From assembly GCF_000507185.2 (NCBI RefSeq), contig NZ_AYTM02000002.1, forward strand, positions 5,925,501 to 5,989,500: DNA of 64,000 bases, written 5' to 3'. Origin of the DNA: Pseudomonas syringae KCTC 12500 (GTDB lineage: Bacteria > Pseudomonadota > Gammaproteobacteria > Pseudomonadales > Pseudomonadaceae). Positions 61,840 through 64,000 of this stretch are shown piece by piece; position 1 is the stretch's first letter; every line of letters begins with the position of its first letter. The notes beneath the pieces are model-generated. The model saw only the letters and a program-made list of their open reading frames with translations, ran no database searches and was not told the origin of the DNA. The translations under genes and the position numbers were made by a program.

Positions 61840-62849
61840 TCGATGCCTTGAGTGAGTTTCTCGACTGGCGCAAGCACGGTTATGCCGATACGCGTGCGCT
61901 GGGCGAGTGCTTGCAGGCATTGGTCAATGAAGGTCTGGATCAGCTTCCCCTGCCTGCCCGCGGTCAGACACTTGAGCGCTGGCGGGCGCTGGCCTGCGTC
62001 GCAGGCCACGACCTGGGGTTGTGCAAGTTGTACGAGGGGCACACAGACGCCTTGGCGATCATGGCGGAACTGAGTGCCCCGCCCCCCGAACAATTCAGCA
62101 CCTGGGGCATGTGGGCGGCAGAGCCGCCGCAGGCACGGGTGAATATCAGCGGCGCAGGCGGTGCAGTTCGCCTGCACGGCCGCAAGGCATGGTGCTCGGG
62201 CGCTTCGGCGTTGAGCCATGCGTTGATCACGGCATGGGACGCCGAACATCGGCAGCAGCTGGTTGCAGTACGCCTTGACCAACCCGGCGTACACATGACC
62301 AGCGACGGTTGGCGCGCAGTGGGCATGGGTGCTACCGGCAGTATCGACGTGGTCTTCGACAACGCCATCGGTCAGGCGATCGGGAAGCCGGGCGGCTATC
62401 TCGACAGACCCGGCTTCTGGCAGGGCGGCATCGGCATTGCGGCCTGCTGGTACGGCGCATCACGCGCCATCGCGCAGCGCCTGGTGACCCATGTCGGCAA
62501 GCGTGAGGACCCGCACGCCCTTGCGCACCTTGGCGCTGTGGACGTCGCACTGCATGCCGCAATCGATGTGTTGCGCGCCGCTGCCGCGCACCTCGATCAG
62601 GCGCCAGCCGACAATGCCGAGATGCTTGCCAGACGTTGCCGTGCTTATGTCGAACAAGCCGCCGACCTGGTGATTCAGCATGTGGGCAGGGCCGTCGGGG
62701 CCGGCCCTTATTGCAAGGACCCGCACTTCGCCCGGCTGATCACCGACCTGCCGGTTTTCCTGCGTCAGAGCCACGCCGAGCAGGATTTGGCGGCGTTGGG
62801 GCAGTTGTCCGGCAAGGCGTTGCCCGCTGCACGCACGTGGTCACTATGA
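61836..62849 (+). CDS. Acyl-CoA dehydrogenase-like protein
   Basis: A 337-residue protein with the plan of the acyl-CoA dehydrogenase superfamily but shorter than the usual 380. The beta domain is recognisable in GAVRLHGRKAWCSGASALSHALIT and VDVVFDNA-like sequence. The helical C-terminal domain has WQGGIGIAACWYGASRAIAQRL and ends RLITDLPVFLRQSHAEQDLAALG, where normal enzymes bind FAD of the partner subunit. I cannot locate the catalytic Glu with confidence, so it may be a non-dehydrogenating relative. It overlaps glgX by 4 bases and precedes the PIG-L gene by 13 bases. Confidence 0.75.
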   Translation: MIDALSEFLDWRKHGYADTRALGECLQALVNEGLDQLPLPARGQTLERWRALACVAGHDLGLCKLYEGHTDALAIMAELSAPPPEQFSTWGMWAAEPPQARVNISGAGGAVRLHGRKAWCSGASALSHALITAWDAEHRQQLVAVRLDQPGVHMTSDGWRAVGMGATGSIDVVFDNAIGQAIGKPGGYLDRPGFWQGGIGIAACWYGASRAIAQRLVTHVGKREDPHALAHLGAVDVALHAAIDVLRAAAAHLDQAPADNAEMLARRCRAYVEQAADLVIQHVGRAVGAGPYCKDPHFARLITDLPVFLRQSHAEQDLAALGQLSGKALPAARTWSL

Positions 62850-62862
62850 GAGCGTATAGAGC

Positions 62863-63636
62863 ATGAGTGAAGGGTTCGTAGTGAGTGATGACGAGTCCGG
62901 CCAGGGTACTTCCCTCGCCGCCTGGAACGCTTCGACCAAGCTGCACGGCCTGCCTGTGATTACCGCTGACTTGCTGGTGCCGACCAATTGCCGAGCCGTG
63001 ATCATCGCCCCGCACCCGGATGATGAAATACTGGCCTGTGGCGGTCTGATGAGCCAACTGGCGCAACTGGAACGCAACCTGTTACTGATCTCGGTCACCG
63101 ATGGTACGGCTAGCCATCCGGGCTCCACGCTCTGGCCCGTCGATCGTCTGTGCAAAGTCCGACCTGAGGAAAGTGCCGAAGCCTTAAATCGCCTCGGTAT
63201 ACCTGCAGAACGCCTCGAGTGGTTGCGTTGCGGCCTTCAGGACGGCGCCGTGGCCGACGCGGAAGATCAACTGGTGGCCTTTCTTGAACAGCATCTGGGC
63301 CCTGCCGACGTGGTATTCGCCACTTGGGCAGAAGATGGCCACAGCGACCATGAGGCGGTAGGCAGAGCCAGTGCAAAGGCCTGCAAGACCACCGGAGCAC
63401 AGTTCCACGAAGTGCCGGTCTGGGCCTGGCACTGGGCTGACCCGGAAGACCAACGCCTGCCATGGGACAGAGCGCGCAAGCTGCTGCTCGATCCGGTCAC
63501 GCTGGCCCATAAACGCAATGCTGCCCAAGCGTTCACCAGCCAGTTGCAGGGTGATCCGGCCATCGGTCTTTCCCCGGTTTTGCCGGACGCAGTGCTGGAA
63601 AGGCTGCTGCAGCCCTTTGAAGTGGTGTTCACATGA
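62863..63636 (+). CDS. PIG-L (LmbE-like) family deacetylase
   Basis: A 257-residue zinc-dependent deacetylase. The signature HPDDE is at residues 51-55 (VIIAPHPDDEILACGG), with further zinc/catalytic residues in DGHSDHEAVGRA. PIG-L enzymes remove acetyl groups from N-acetylglucosamine on lipids, mycothiol or bacillithiol precursors and antibiotic sugars. The gene lies between an acyl-CoA-dehydrogenase-like and a NodS-like methyltransferase gene, overlapping the latter by 4 bases. Deacetylation of an amino sugar that is then N-methylated is a reasonable inference. Confidence 0.9.
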   Translation: MSEGFVVSDDESGQGTSLAAWNASTKLHGLPVITADLLVPTNCRAVIIAPHPDDEILACGGLMSQLAQLERNLLLISVTDGTASHPGSTLWPVDRLCKVRPEESAEALNRLGIPAERLEWLRCGLQDGAVADAEDQLVAFLEQHLGPADVVFATWAEDGHSDHEAVGRASAKACKTTGAQFHEVPVWAWHWADPEDQRLPWDRARKLLLDPVTLAHKRNAAQAFTSQLQGDPAIGLSPVLPDAVLERLLQPFEVVFT

Positions 63637-64000
63637 GCGTCCAGGACAGTTATTTCAATGAGCTGTTTCTCAACAACGAGGACCCGTGGGCATTCAAGCA
63701 ACGCTGGTACGAACGGCGTAAGCGCGCCTTGACACTGGCCGCTCTGCCCCGCGAACGCTACCGCTCGATATTCGAGCCTGGCTGCGCCAACGGTGAACTC
63801 AGTGCCGATCTTGCCGGGCGCTGCGATTCACTGGTGTGCTGCGACACCTCGAATCTGGCTGTGGACCTGGCACGCAAGCGTCTGGCCGGCCTGCCCCATG
63901 CCAAAGTGTTGCAGGCGCGTTTGCCGCAGCAATGGCCGCAGGGCGAATTTGACCTGATCGTCTTCAGCGAGATGGGTTATTACCTGGACGCCGACGACCT
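63633..64000 (+). CDS. NodS-like SAM-dependent methyltransferase (5' part)
   Basis: The first 122 residues of a class I methyltransferase; the rest is beyond the window. NNEDPWAFKQRWYERRKRALTLAALP at the start closely resembles NodS-family proteins. The SAM-binding motif I is SIFEPGCANGELSADLA, followed by VCCDTSNLAVDLARKR and FDLIVFSEMGYYL. NodS proteins N-methylate a glucosamine freed by a deacetylase during Nod-factor synthesis, which parallels the PIG-L neighbour here. The ATG overlaps the PIG-L stop codon (ATGA). Confidence 0.85.
   Translation, partial: MSVQDSYFNELFLNNEDPWAFKQRWYERRKRALTLAALPRERYRSIFEPGCANGELSADLAGRCDSLVCCDTSNLAVDLARKRLAGLPHAKVLQARLPQQWPQGEFDLIVFSEMGYYLDADD

Noticed and set aside
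60289..61920. A 543-codon minus-strand frame across glgX
   Set aside because: Antisense shadow; the plus strand holds all GlgX catalytic motifs.

Overview
The window looks like a chromosomal segment of a plant-associated pseudomonad, most likely the Pseudomonas syringae group. This is inferred from moderately high GC coding sequence, a MexEF-OprN-type efflux operon, an MvaT/MvaU-type silencer, a gnd-zwf operon, and a glgA-treZ-malQ-treY-DUF2934-glgX trehalose/glycogen block typical of Pseudomonas. No rRNA, tRNA, CRISPR array, insertion sequence or prophage was seen.

Bases 1-9.3 kb: the 3' end of an ABC exporter; a LysR regulator; a VOC protein; an rcnA-type metal efflux gene with its CsoR/RcnR-family repressor and a GC-tract operator; and a reactive-electrophile block. 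That block holds a NemR-like TetR regulator with two matching operators, the NemA-like old yellow enzyme, a remnant of a short-chain dehydrogenase, an NTF2-like protein, an NAD(P)-binding protein, a second old-yellow-enzyme homologue and a divergent LysR gene.

9.3-21.2 kb: three complete ABC importers. A polar amino acid system lies on the minus strand, a peptide-type system diverges from it, and an EhuBCDA-like (ectoine-type) system follows on the plus strand. 21.3-30.6 kb: an HBM-type chemoreceptor, mexE-mexF-oprN preceded by a MexT-like box, and a membrane-anchored TPR protein.

31-43.9 kb: the MvaU-like silencer, a DUF4946 protein, gloA, ahpC/ahpF, a stand-alone tyrosine recombinase divergent from a KfrA-like coiled-coil DNA-binding protein, a soluble PAS histidine kinase, gor, galU, small lipoproteins, a DUF1883 protein and alkB. 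Much of this concerns peroxide, methylglyoxal and alkylation damage.

43.9-64 kb: carbohydrate and osmotic-stress metabolism. The minus strand carries gnd-zwf-HAD-GH15. After a 600-base leader region the plus strand carries glgA, treZ, malQ, treY, a DUF2934 protein and glgX. These genes make an alpha-glucan, trim it and convert it to trehalose. The operon then runs, by overlapping ATGA junctions, into an acyl-CoA-dehydrogenase-like protein, a PIG-L deacetylase and a NodS-like methyltransferase cut by the window edge. The most promising undescribed elements are this coupled trio, the recombinase/KfrA pair with its repeat-rich promoter region, a GGA-loop hairpin in the glgA leader, and a candidate orphan small RNA near 31.8 kb.
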